A stretch of DNA of 17,198 nt from JBDHXE01 sp039810525 (GTDB lineage: Bacteria > Bacteroidota > Ignavibacteria > Kapaibacteriales > UBA2268), in the NCBI GenBank assembly GCA_039810525.1, contig JBDHXE010000034.1, positions 1 to 17,198 on the forward strand. The letters run 5' to 3'. The translations under genes were made by a program, and so were the position numbers. How positions within the stretch are numbered: the first letter of the stretch is position 1; every line of letters begins with the position of its first letter. Under the pieces are notes generated by a model, which saw nothing but the letters and a program-made list of their open reading frames with translations, had not been told where the DNA came from and did no database searches. Of this stretch, positions 1-7,747 are shown in pieces.

Positions 1-692
1 CCAAAGTAAGCTGTACCAATTCTTACCATAGTAGCACCTTCACTAATAGCAATAGTATAGTCGTGGGTCATACCCATAGATAGTTCTTTTAAGTTTAAAT
101 TTAAAGATTGATTTGCACTTTTCATTAAATTATTTAGAAGTAAAAACTCTTTTCTCTGCTGATTTTCATAATCAGTAAATGTGCCTATTGTCATTAGTCC
201 AACTAATTTTATATTCGGCAATTGTACCAATTCGGCAACAATTGGTATTACTTCGCTGGGCGAACACCCAGATTTTGAATTTTCTCCCGATGTATTGACT
301 TGCAATAAAATATTTTGAATTTTATTAAATTGCTTTGCTTTTTTATCAATCTCGATAGCTAATTTTAATGAATCTACTGAATGGATGTAGTGCACAAATG
401 GAATAATGTATTTAACTTTGTTAGTCTGTAGATGCCCTATGAAATGCCATTCTATATCATTAATATTATTAGATTGGAAGTATTTGCATTTCTCTACTAA
501 TTCCTGCACATAGTTCTCTCCAAATATCTTTATCCCAGCTAAATATGCATTCATTAGTGTTTCGTTTGGCTTTGTTTTAGATACTGCTATTGGTTTAACT
601 ATATCTTTTCTGCAAACTTTTGCCAAAGTGCTTTCTATGTTAGATTTAATATTTTTATCAATTTTTTGAAAATATTCTATTTCGGTATTCAC
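1..692 (-). CDS. yggS: YggS/PROSC-family PLP-binding protein (PLP homeostasis), 3' end cut by window
   Basis: Cytosolic pyridoxal-5'-phosphate-binding protein with an alanine-racemase-like TIM-barrel fold; the family buffers PLP and has no firmly established catalytic reaction. 230 codons are visible; the family is about 230 residues, so only the last few residues are missing. Family signatures read in order: AVSKTKP with the PLP lysine at K39, FGENYVQE, WHFIGHLQTNK, HSVDS, GLMTIG, and near the end LSMGMTHDY followed by GATMVRIGT, which forms the phosphate-binding end of the site. The start is GTG at 690-692: an in-frame TAG lies four codons upstream, and the first in-frame ATG comes after the PLP lysine, so no ATG start is possible. 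The Shine-Dalgarno is weak. It lies 116 nt downstream of the glycosyltransferase-like gene on the same strand and could be cotranscribed or independent. Identification is firm. Confidence 0.95.
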   Translation of the reverse strand, partial: MNTEIEYFQKIDKNIKSNIESTLAKVCRKDIVKPIAVSKTKPNETLMNAYLAGIKIFGENYVQELVEKCKYFQSNNINDIEWHFIGHLQTNKVKYIIPFVHYIHSVDSLKLAIEIDKKAKQFNKIQNILLQVNTSGENSKSGCSPSEVIPIVAELVQLPNIKLVGLMTIGTFTDYENQQRKEFLLLNNLMKSANQSLNLNLKELSMGMTHDYTIAISEGATMVRIGTAYF

Positions 693-808
693 TTGTATTT
701 TCTATCTATTATTAATTATACTATATCTCTATTGACGATTTAATTGTAAACTTTATAATATTTTATTGATTATTGGTAAATTATCGTATCATTATTAGAT
801 ATGAATTT

Positions 809-2107
809 CTAAAAGTTTGATAAACTATATATCATAAACAATACAGAGTATAGCGAGAATATACCGACAATATGGATAGATATACTATCATTTTTGAAAC
901 GGAATAGAGATTTTATCGAAAGGGCTAACCATAGCGATATAGGGACAAGTAGAGGGAATAGAAATCGCCCTTGTGATTGTCCATACAATATTCCAAATCT
1001 AAATATTAAAATAATATCTACTACTACTGCCAGCCACAATGATAAGATTATTCCCTGATAGTCTGCAAATTCTAATAATAAATTGCCTTTTTGTTTGAAT
1101 ATTAGAGTAATAAATCCAATCAATGCGTTTGCAAAAATAAATATCCCTATTAGGGGGAAGTATGAACTAATATTATTGTATATACCAGATATTGCCCAAA
1201 ATGATTTTTGTAAATATATCAAGGAACTAATAATTGCTTGGTATGACGAACTCCATATATATGGTATATTAGCTATATCTTCAGCAGTCATACTGCCATA
1301 AATATATACATTCCTAATTCCCATGGGCAGCCACATTATAGTGCCAATTGCTAATATCAATATATAATTGCAGATATTAATGTTAGTCGGTTTTGCTCTT
1401 ATTATACTATATATTAGTAATATTACAAAATAAATAAAGAATATTACAGCAGATAGTTTGGTGAGAATAGACATACCAAGCAATATTCCTAAGATAATAG
1501 CACTACGCAGAGTGAGTGGTTTGGCAGATATATAGATAATAATAGAGCCTAAGGCTATTAAAAGATTATCGTTGTTGATAGCTGAAGAGGAAAAGGTATA
1601 AGATGGTAAAAGTGAAACAATAGTCAAAGTAAATATTTTCAAATAATTGTTTTTAGATATAATAATATTTAAAAATTGCAATGAAAAATATATAGTAAGC
1701 AACCAAAACAGAATATTAATTAAACGTAGAATAATCACTATATAGCTAATGTTGCTTGTCAAATAGTTTGCTGTACTATAAGCAAAAGCCATCAAAGAAT
1801 AATACAAGGGAGGCTGGTAATATTCCCAATCGTTTGATACAGAATTGGTTTTATTAGTTTGTATTGGAAGCTCTTTGTTTTCGGCTAAATATTTAATATA
1901 ATTATAATGCGACTGCTCGTCTGGGGCATTAAAAGTAGGCGTAAATACTGCATAAACAATTCTGCAGGCTAATCCTATTGATATTATTATCATTAGTAAA
2001 TGCTTATAGTTAATTGTATTAGCTTGGTAGTAGCGATATAAAGCATACCATAGGCTCACTAAAGTGAGAGTGCTTATAATATATACTAAAATGCTGAAAA
2101 CATCCAT
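809..2107 (-). CDS. Polytopic GT-C-type glycosyltransferase-like membrane protein (GT39/DUF2142 style)
   Basis: 432-residue integral membrane protein with roughly ten hydrophobic helices from residue 5 to the C-terminus. The first large loop carries an acidic motif, NAPDEQSH (P62, D63, E64, H67), and then YYQPPLYY at 97-103. In GT-C enzymes of the GT39/ArnT and DUF2142 kind, an Asp/Glu pair in the first extracytoplasmic loop is the catalytic centre, and a PPLYY motif opens the next helix. By family knowledge, such proteins transfer a sugar or similar group from a polyprenyl-phosphate donor on the periplasmic face. The actual donor and acceptor cannot be told from this sequence, and no other glycan genes are nearby. 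The start is ATG at 2105-2107. It is divergent from the EF-G gene across 290 nt and upstream of yggS on the same strand. The fold class is likely; substrate and exact family are uncertain. Confidence 0.75.
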   Translation of the reverse strand: MDVFSILVYIISTLTLVSLWYALYRYYQANTINYKHLLMIIISIGLACRIVYAVFTPTFNAPDEQSHYNYIKYLAENKELPIQTNKTNSVSNDWEYYQPPLYYSLMAFAYSTANYLTSNISYIVIILRLINILFWLLTIYFSLQFLNIIISKNNYLKIFTLTIVSLLPSYTFSSSAINNDNLLIALGSIIIYISAKPLTLRSAIILGILLGMSILTKLSAVIFFIYFVILLIYSIIRAKPTNINICNYILILAIGTIMWLPMGIRNVYIYGSMTAEDIANIPYIWSSSYQAIISSLIYLQKSFWAISGIYNNISSYFPLIGIFIFANALIGFITLIFKQKGNLLLEFADYQGIILSLWLAVVVDIILIFRFGILYGQSQGRFLFPLLVPISLWLALSIKSLFRFKNDSISIHIVGIFSLYSVLFMIYSLSNF

Positions 2108-2337
2108 TAATATATGAAATTAAATATTATTTATAATGAAATGCTAATATAGCTAAAATTACATTTATAAAGAATGAATTTAGTATAATTATATTAAGTA
2201 TTTATACTCTTGTATAATATAGAATGGGTAATTTATTGCAAAATTTATATTAAATAATGCTTTAAACAATTGATTATAATAGATTTGTTCAATATATTTT
2301 TACTTATTTTTTTGTTTTTTCAATTAAATCCATTATT

Positions 2338-2365
2338 TTTGCTGTTCTATATAGTTATAGTTTTG
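2338..2365 (+). promoter_or_regulatory. Candidate Bacteroidota-style promoter for the EF-G gene
   Basis: TAGTTTTG at 2358-2365 matches the Bacteroidota -7 box TAnnTTTG, and TTTG at 2338-2341 could be the -33 element. The spacing is 16 nt, shorter than the usual 19-21. The inferred start of transcription would leave a leader of about 25 nt before the ATG at 2398. Matches to this box occur by chance in such AT-rich DNA (another, TAGATTTG, is at 2280-2287), so this is only a candidate. Confidence 0.2.
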
Positions 2366-2397
2366 AAAAAAAATTTTATTATTAAATGGTTAATTAA

Positions 2398-4482
2398 ATG
2401 GATCTCTCAAAAGTAAGAAATTTTGGTATCTCTGCCCATATAGATTCGGGTAAGACAACTTTAAGTGAAAGAATATTATTCTTCACTGGAAAAATTCATC
2501 AAATAATTGAAGTAAGAAGCAAATCTGGTGCTGGTCCTACTATGGATTCGATGGATTTGGAAAGAGAAAAAGGTATTACAATTCAGTCAGCGGCTACTTA
2601 TTGTACTTGGAAGGATTATAATATCAATCTTATTGATACTCCTGGACATATCGACTTTACAGTAGAAGTAGAGCGTGCCTTGCGTGTATTAGATGGAGCT
2701 GTATTGGTGCTCTGTTCAGTAGCTGGTGTGCAGTCTCAATCTATTACGGTTGATAGACAGATGCGTCGCTATAATGTGCCAAGAATTGCTTTTATCAATA
2801 AGGTAGATAGAGCTGGTGCTAATCCTGATAGAGTAGTAGCACAATTGAGAGATAAATTGCATCATCACCCAGTATTGGTAACTATGCCAATTGGTACCGA
2901 AGATAAGTTTGAAGGTGTGATTGATTTAATTAAAATGAAAGCAGTTTATTACAAAGGTGATAACGGTGAAAATTTGGTAGAGACTGATATACCATCTCAT
3001 TTGGTAGAAGAAGCTAAAAAACGCAGAAATACTATGATAGAAGGATTGTGCGACTATGATGATAATATAGCTGAAAAATTCTTAGGAGACGAAGAAATTA
3101 GCAATGATGAATTGTATGCTTCTATTAGAAAGCAAACTATCGATTTGCATATTACTCCAGTATTCGTAGGTACTGCCAAAATGAACAAAGGTATCCAAAC
3201 TTTGCTTGATGGTGTTGGTCATTTCTTGCCTTCACCACTTGATGTGAAAAACTATGGTTTGGATAGAGACAAAAATGAAGAAAAAATCGAGCTGTTATCT
3301 AAAGAAGATGCACCAGCTGTTGCTCTGGCTTTCAAGTTAGAAGACGGTAGATACGGACAGCTTACATATATGAGAATTTACCAAGGTACTGTAAAGAAGG
3401 GCGATTTTATCGTTAATATGAGTAATGGCAAAAAAGTAAAAGTACCAAGATTAGTTAGAATGCACGCAAGCGAAATGCACGATATAGAAGAAGCTACAGC
3501 TGGCGATATTATTGCTATGTTTGGTATTGACTGTGCTTCTGGTGATACTTTTACTGATGGTAGTGTAAATGTATCTATGACTTCTATGTTTGTACCAGCG
3601 CCTGTGGTAGAATTGTCTGTTGCTCCTAAAGAAAAAGTAGGGCAAGTGAATTTCTCGAAAGCTATGAATAGATTCCAAAAAGAAGATCCTACTTTCAAAG
3701 TAGCTCGCGACGAAGATAGTGGTGAAACTATTATCAAAGGTATGGGCGAATTGCACTTAGAGATTTATATAGAACGTATCAAAAGAGAGTATAATTGCGA
3801 AGTAATAGTCGGTAGGCCACGCGTAGCTTATCGTGAAGCGATATCAAAAGGTGCAGAATACGACTATACTCATAAGAAACAAACAGGTGGTTCTGGTCAG
3901 TTTGGACGTGTAGCTGGCAATATTGAGCCATTGCCATTAGATCAACCAGAGACTTATCAATTTGTAAATAATATTGTAGGTGGTGCTATTCCAAGAGAAT
4001 ATATACCTGCTTGCGATAAAGGATTTAATGAGCAAATTCTTGAAGGTTTCTTAATTGGACAGCCAATAGTTGGTGTGAAAGTTAATCTCAATGATGGGTC
4101 TTTCCACGCAGTTGACTCTTCTGAAATGGCGTTTAAAACTGCCGCTAAAATGGCAATGCGCGAAGCTCTAGCCAAAGCAAGCCCTATAATATTAGAACCA
4201 ATTATGAAATTGGAAACTTCTGCTCCTGATGAATTCCAAGGTGTTGTAATTGGGCAGATTAACCAAAGACGTGGAATTATTCTTAATACTAAATCGGATG
4301 CGGGTTATGTAGTAGTAGAAGCAGAAGTGCCATTGAAGGATATGTTTGGATATTCGGGCGACTTACGCTCTATCACTCAAGGTAAAGGCGAATTTACTAT
4401 GGAGTTCTTCAAATACCAAGCAGTTCCGAAGAATATTCAAGAGGAAATTATTAAAGAATACAAAGAAAGAGAAAACAAGTAA
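2398..4482 (+). CDS. fusA: Translation elongation factor G, spdEFG1/mtEFG1-type
   Basis: GTPase that drives tRNA-mRNA translocation on the ribosome. At 694 residues it is full length (E. coli EF-G is about 704). Motifs in order: P-loop AHIDSGKT at 13-20, switch I DLEREKGITIQ at 53-63, G3 DTPGH at 80-84 with the catalytic His84, G4 NKVD at 134-137, a G5-like GTAKMNKG, and domain IV TGGSGQFGR at 496-504. HAVDSSEMAF follows in domain IV, and domain V ends with PLKDMFGYSGDLRS and GKGEFTMEF. The Ser in HIDSGKTT (usual bacterial EF-G has Ala), the long MDSMDLEREKGIT switch region and GVQSQSITVDRQ mark the mitochondrial EFG1/spdEFG1 branch. In that branch EF-G1 does translocation and a separate EF-G2 does recycling. 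The gene stands alone: no rpsL, rpsG or tuf beside it. No Shine-Dalgarno precedes the ATG, and a three-codon frame (ATG GTT AAT TAA) abuts it upstream. Confidence 0.97.
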   Translation: MDLSKVRNFGISAHIDSGKTTLSERILFFTGKIHQIIEVRSKSGAGPTMDSMDLEREKGITIQSAATYCTWKDYNINLIDTPGHIDFTVEVERALRVLDGAVLVLCSVAGVQSQSITVDRQMRRYNVPRIAFINKVDRAGANPDRVVAQLRDKLHHHPVLVTMPIGTEDKFEGVIDLIKMKAVYYKGDNGENLVETDIPSHLVEEAKKRRNTMIEGLCDYDDNIAEKFLGDEEISNDELYASIRKQTIDLHITPVFVGTAKMNKGIQTLLDGVGHFLPSPLDVKNYGLDRDKNEEKIELLSKEDAPAVALAFKLEDGRYGQLTYMRIYQGTVKKGDFIVNMSNGKKVKVPRLVRMHASEMHDIEEATAGDIIAMFGIDCASGDTFTDGSVNVSMTSMFVPAPVVELSVAPKEKVGQVNFSKAMNRFQKEDPTFKVARDEDSGETIIKGMGELHLEIYIERIKREYNCEVIVGRPRVAYREAISKGAEYDYTHKKQTGGSGQFGRVAGNIEPLPLDQPETYQFVNNIVGGAIPREYIPACDKGFNEQILEGFLIGQPIVGVKVNLNDGSFHAVDSSEMAFKTAAKMAMREALAKASPIILEPIMKLETSAPDEFQGVVIGQINQRRGIILNTKSDAGYVVVEAEVPLKDMFGYSGDLRSITQGKGEFTMEFFKYQAVPKNIQEEIIKEYKERENK

Positions 4483-4604
4483 ACTATTGTATTGTAATAT
4501 AGTAACTAATTATATATTATCAATCACAAATAGCAAGTATTCTAAATCAATGCCGTTGTTGATAGAGTAGAAGTATATTATGCAACAGAAGAGATTTAGA
4601 AATC

Positions 4605-4638
4605 AAAAGAGGCTATCCTATCTCGGAAAGCCTCTTTT
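4605..4638. terminator. Bidirectional intrinsic terminator between EF-G and the OmpA/PD40 gene
   Basis: A perfect 10-bp stem, AAAAGAGGCT at 4605-4614 pairing with AGCCTCTTTT at 4629-4638, closes a 14-nt loop. The stem begins in an A-run and ends in a T-run, so it can act in both directions. It lies 122 nt past the EF-G stop and 26 nt past the stop of the convergent gene, as expected for a shared terminator. The 122 nt between the EF-G stop and the stem show nothing recognisable. Confidence 0.85.
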
Positions 4639-4664
4639 ATTATGATATTAAATCAATTATGATA

Positions 4665-7319
4665 TTATTCTTTAACATCAATAAGAGGAGTCTTTATTAA
4701 CACCTGCACAGTTCTATTATAGAACCTACCTTCTGGCAAATCATTAGAATATAATGGATCTTCTTCGCCAACACCATGGCTTGCCAAACTACCATATTTA
4801 CCACCTGATTTTTTGTTAATACCACTTCTTACATAGTCTGAACGTCTATCAGATAATTTTTTGTTATGATCGTACATACCAATTATATCTGTATGTCCTA
4901 CTACTTCTACTACTGAAGATTTGAATACACGTCCATATACATAATCATTCATAATTCTTTCGTTGATAGCTCCAGCATCACTTTTGTCGAATGGGAAAAG
5001 AATAAGGTTATATACTTCTCTTGTACTATCAGCTGTAGATTCTATTCTCATTTTGTCTGTTGATATTTGTAATACAGGGATATTAACAGGGTCTGATTTA
5101 CACTCAGCACCACTCTGAGTAGTAACTACCAATTGTACTGTAAATGGTTTTTCGTCTGTAGGATACTTGAATTTCTTATTTTTCCAATTCCAATTGATTT
5201 TAGGCTCGGTTTTGCCTATTTCAGTTAAGGTATTCCATTCGCCAGCATCAGTTTTTATTTCAATTCTACGTTTGGCTACTAACCCATCTTCTATACCATT
5301 ATTTAATTGAAAATCCATATCTACTGGTTGTGGTTCAATTACTGAACCTACATCAAATACTGGTTTAGCTACGTCCCATTCAGTAGTGATTATTTCTACG
5401 CGTCGGTTTTCTTGGATACCAACTGAATCTACTTTAGTGTTAGTTGGTAGGTCAGGTTTATTTTGGAATTTTAATTCCATTCTATCTTCTGATATTTTCC
5501 ATACATTTTTAAAATAGTTATAGATGTTGGTAGCACGCTGTTTAGATAGTTCGATATTACCTTTTTCTTTTGGTGATTCACCATCATTGCAGCCAACTAT
5601 TTTGATTTTTACATTAGGAAATTTATTTAATCTATATCCATATATATTTAACAAATGGTAGTATTTGTCTAATGTACCACCGTAAATAGCAGTATCGGCA
5701 AACATTTTAGTTTGTGATGGGTCATCAAACAATATGTATCTTTCTGGAATATCAGACTTACCTTCATCAAAAAATACGTAATTCAACAATGGGTATAAGT
5801 TTCTCGTAATTGTTTCTTTCATCACAAGTCCTCTATAATCAGCTACTTTAGGGTTATTTCTCTTAGCTAATTTTACATATTCCGATTCATCAACATCAGG
5901 AGTAATAGTAGGTCTTTGGCCCAAAGTTAATTTTAATCTAATTTCATCAGGTTTGTTTGCTTCATCTGGGTTTTCTGTTATACCGGGTTTTTCTACTCTT
6001 TGAGTAACTTGTTTTCTTCCATATTTAGGATTTTCGGCAAGTACTTCTATATCTACATATTGCAAAGAGTCTTTTGGGTTACCGTAATCGCTATTAGAAA
6101 TAATAGATTCGAACTCTGGTTTGCTAAATGTCACAGAATCTTCAACTACTCTTTTAATTAATTGATTTTTGAGAGTGATTTTGGCAGGGATAAATTCACC
6201 AGAACACTCATCAACTACTGTTACTATCAAATTCACAGCTTTGAAAAACGAAGGCACAAAGGCCATAAACAAATCTAAATCACCTTGGTATCCTTTCAGA
6301 TCTGTTCTTCGTGAAGAGAAGTATAATATATCACCAGAAGCAGGCAAAGAAATAAACATTTCATCATCTTTGGTATTGATAGGCTCACCCAAATTAGTAG
6401 GTTTGTCCCAAGAGTTAGTAGCTGGATTAAATCTAGAATAATAGAAATCCATACCGCCTATTGATGGTTTATATCCATTAGATGAGAAGAATAGAGTCTG
6501 GTTGTCAGCTGCAATAAATGGCGAGAATTCAGTGCCTTTTGTGTTCAACTCAACTAAATTTTTAGCTGGCTGCCATTCATCTGTTTCATCATCATAGTCT
6601 GAATACCATATATCAGCATTGTCCAGAATTGGCTTACCATCACTATTAGGTCCTTTTCTTGTAGATATAAAATATAATCTTTTCTTATCTGGCGAAATTG
6701 AAGGTTGCGAATCGAAGTTATCAGAATTAACATTTTTACCTAAGTTAATTGGTCTGCTCCATTTATCGCCTTCTATATTAGATTGGTAAATATCGCAATC
6801 ACCCAATCCATCAGGTCTATTACATGCTGTAAAAAACAAAGTTTGTCTGTCAGCAGCAATAGAAGCTGCACCTTCATTAAATTCTGTATTTACATTCAAA
6901 TAAGATAGGCCTGTCAGAGTATCTATATTGTATGGGGTAAAGAATATAGTATCTAATCTATCATTCTTTTTTGCCGCCCAGAAGTCGTGGGATAACTCAC
7001 CATTAGGCTGTATTTTGCTACCCGGTCTGTTAGAAACAAAAAATAATGTTTTACCATCTGCACTAATAGTAGGAGCATAATCTACTCCTTTATGATTGAT
7101 AATAGGGCCCAAATTGATAATTCTTATACGCGAATTATCAAGGATAGACTTTTTATCGTCTTGGTTAACATCTGCTACTATTTCTGCAGCCATCATATAT
7201 GTTGTATTTGTTACACCCGTTGATTCGGTGGTTGCTTCTGTTTTGGCATTTAATGTGGTATATCCACTCACATTTAAAACACTAACTAACAACAAAATGT
7301 AGAAAAAATATTTCATCAT
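4665..7319 (-). CDS. Envelope protein with PD40 propeller, CRD-like domain and two OmpA-like domains
   Basis: 884 residues with an N-terminal signal sequence (hydrophobic 4-18, no lipobox cysteine), so probably periplasmic or outer-membrane associated. Residues about 80-340 hold five PD40-type propeller repeats, for example APTISADGKTLFF, QPSISPDKKRLYF and SPFIAADNQTLFF. Residues about 362-467 look like a carboxypeptidase-regulatory (CRD) beta-sandwich (VVDECSGEFIPAKITL). Two OmpA-C-like peptidoglycan-binding domains follow. The first, about 505-645, has D579 and R595 in NIELSKQRA; the second, about 768-878, has GHTDIIG with D811 and N819 and R826 in the LSDRR stretch. Between them, about 655-755, is another beta-rich segment. 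PD40-CRD-OmpA order is known from PorE of type IX secretion, but PorE is a lipoprotein and has one OmpA domain. The first two codons are both ATG, so Met2 may be the start. Function is otherwise unknown; domain calls are solid. Confidence 0.88.
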   Translation of the reverse strand: MMKYFFYILLLVSVLNVSGYTTLNAKTEATTESTGVTNTTYMMAAEIVADVNQDDKKSILDNSRIRIINLGPIINHKGVDYAPTISADGKTLFFVSNRPGSKIQPNGELSHDFWAAKKNDRLDTIFFTPYNIDTLTGLSYLNVNTEFNEGAASIAADRQTLFFTACNRPDGLGDCDIYQSNIEGDKWSRPINLGKNVNSDNFDSQPSISPDKKRLYFISTRKGPNSDGKPILDNADIWYSDYDDETDEWQPAKNLVELNTKGTEFSPFIAADNQTLFFSSNGYKPSIGGMDFYYSRFNPATNSWDKPTNLGEPINTKDDEMFISLPASGDILYFSSRRTDLKGYQGDLDLFMAFVPSFFKAVNLIVTVVDECSGEFIPAKITLKNQLIKRVVEDSVTFSKPEFESIISNSDYGNPKDSLQYVDIEVLAENPKYGRKQVTQRVEKPGITENPDEANKPDEIRLKLTLGQRPTITPDVDESEYVKLAKRNNPKVADYRGLVMKETITRNLYPLLNYVFFDEGKSDIPERYILFDDPSQTKMFADTAIYGGTLDKYYHLLNIYGYRLNKFPNVKIKIVGCNDGESPKEKGNIELSKQRATNIYNYFKNVWKISEDRMELKFQNKPDLPTNTKVDSVGIQENRRVEIITTEWDVAKPVFDVGSVIEPQPVDMDFQLNNGIEDGLVAKRRIEIKTDAGEWNTLTEIGKTEPKINWNWKNKKFKYPTDEKPFTVQLVVTTQSGAECKSDPVNIPVLQISTDKMRIESTADSTREVYNLILFPFDKSDAGAINERIMNDYVYGRVFKSSVVEVVGHTDIIGMYDHNKKLSDRRSDYVRSGINKKSGGKYGSLASHGVGEEDPLYSNDLPEGRFYNRTVQVLIKTPLIDVKE

Positions 7320-7348
7320 ATTACTAAACCCAAAATTAATTAATCTTT

Positions 7349-7377
7349 ATTTTAAATTTAAATTTCTAAAAAGCCAA
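7349..7377 (-). promoter_or_regulatory. Candidate sigma70-like promoter for the two-OmpA-domain gene
   Basis: On the minus strand TTGGCT (7377-7372) and TAAAAT (7354-7349) are separated by exactly 17 nt. They match the -35 consensus at 4 of 6 bases and the -10 consensus at 5 of 6. Transcription would begin near 7342, giving a leader of about 22 nt. Housekeeping promoters of Bacteroidota-like bacteria may use other boxes, so this is tentative. Confidence 0.3.
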
Positions 7378-7624
7378 ATTAACGATTTTTATGGAAAATA
7401 AAAACTAAAATCTTTAATAAATTGATTTTTTATTAACTAAAAATTAAAATGAATGATTAATTTGTATATTTTAAGAAATATTCTATCCATTTTAGTTAAT
7501 TTTTTTGTTGGAAATTGAAGTAAAGATCGTGTTCCAATATTTCTTTTATACAATTTAGAGTAAAATTTTAGACCTGAAACATCCCCAAATTTTAACTTAG
7601 TGGATTTTATTTTATCTTTTTACC

Positions 7625-7658
7625 AAAAAAAAAAATACCCATAGATTTACATCTATGG
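7625..7658 (-). terminator. Intrinsic terminator of the four-gene envelope unit
   Basis: On the minus strand an 8-bp perfect stem (CCATAGAT, 7658-7651, with ATCTATGG, 7646-7639) and a 4-nt loop are followed, after a short GTA, by eleven consecutive Ts (7635-7625). It lies about 90 nt past the stop of the 920-residue lipoprotein gene and ends that transcript. Confidence 0.85.
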
Positions 7659-7747
7659 ATACTTAGTATTCTTTGCAATTAGTTGTTTAAGTATTATAAT
7701 TTAATTATATAGTTTATTCCTAATTACTCTATAATTATAATCTATAT

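Larger units (their letters stand above)
7320..7747. other. 428-nt intergenic region: terminator of the upstream unit plus promoter region
   Basis: Very AT-rich gap between two minus-strand genes. From 7747 down to about 7662 is the 3' untranslated end of the four-gene unit, then its terminator (7625-7658). The remaining roughly 300 nt up to 7320 must hold the promoter of the PD40/OmpA gene; one sigma70-like candidate is at 7349-7377. I see no small gene, RNA gene or repeat family here beyond low-complexity A/T runs. Confidence 0.6.

Noticed and set aside
3378..3756. Two overlapping minus-strand open frames inside EF-G
   Set aside because: Both are antisense to conserved EF-G coding sequence and show no recognisable protein features.
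7331..7338. TAATTTTG on the minus strand matching the Bacteroidota -7 box before the PD40/OmpA gene
   Set aside because: It is only about 12 nt from the start codon, leaving almost no leader, and lacks a spaced TTTG; a chance match in A/T-rich DNA.
7351..7365. Palindromic A/T stretch (TTTAAATTTAAA) before the PD40/OmpA gene as a possible operator
   Set aside because: Low-complexity A/T runs of this kind occur throughout the intergenic DNA; nothing separates it from chance.
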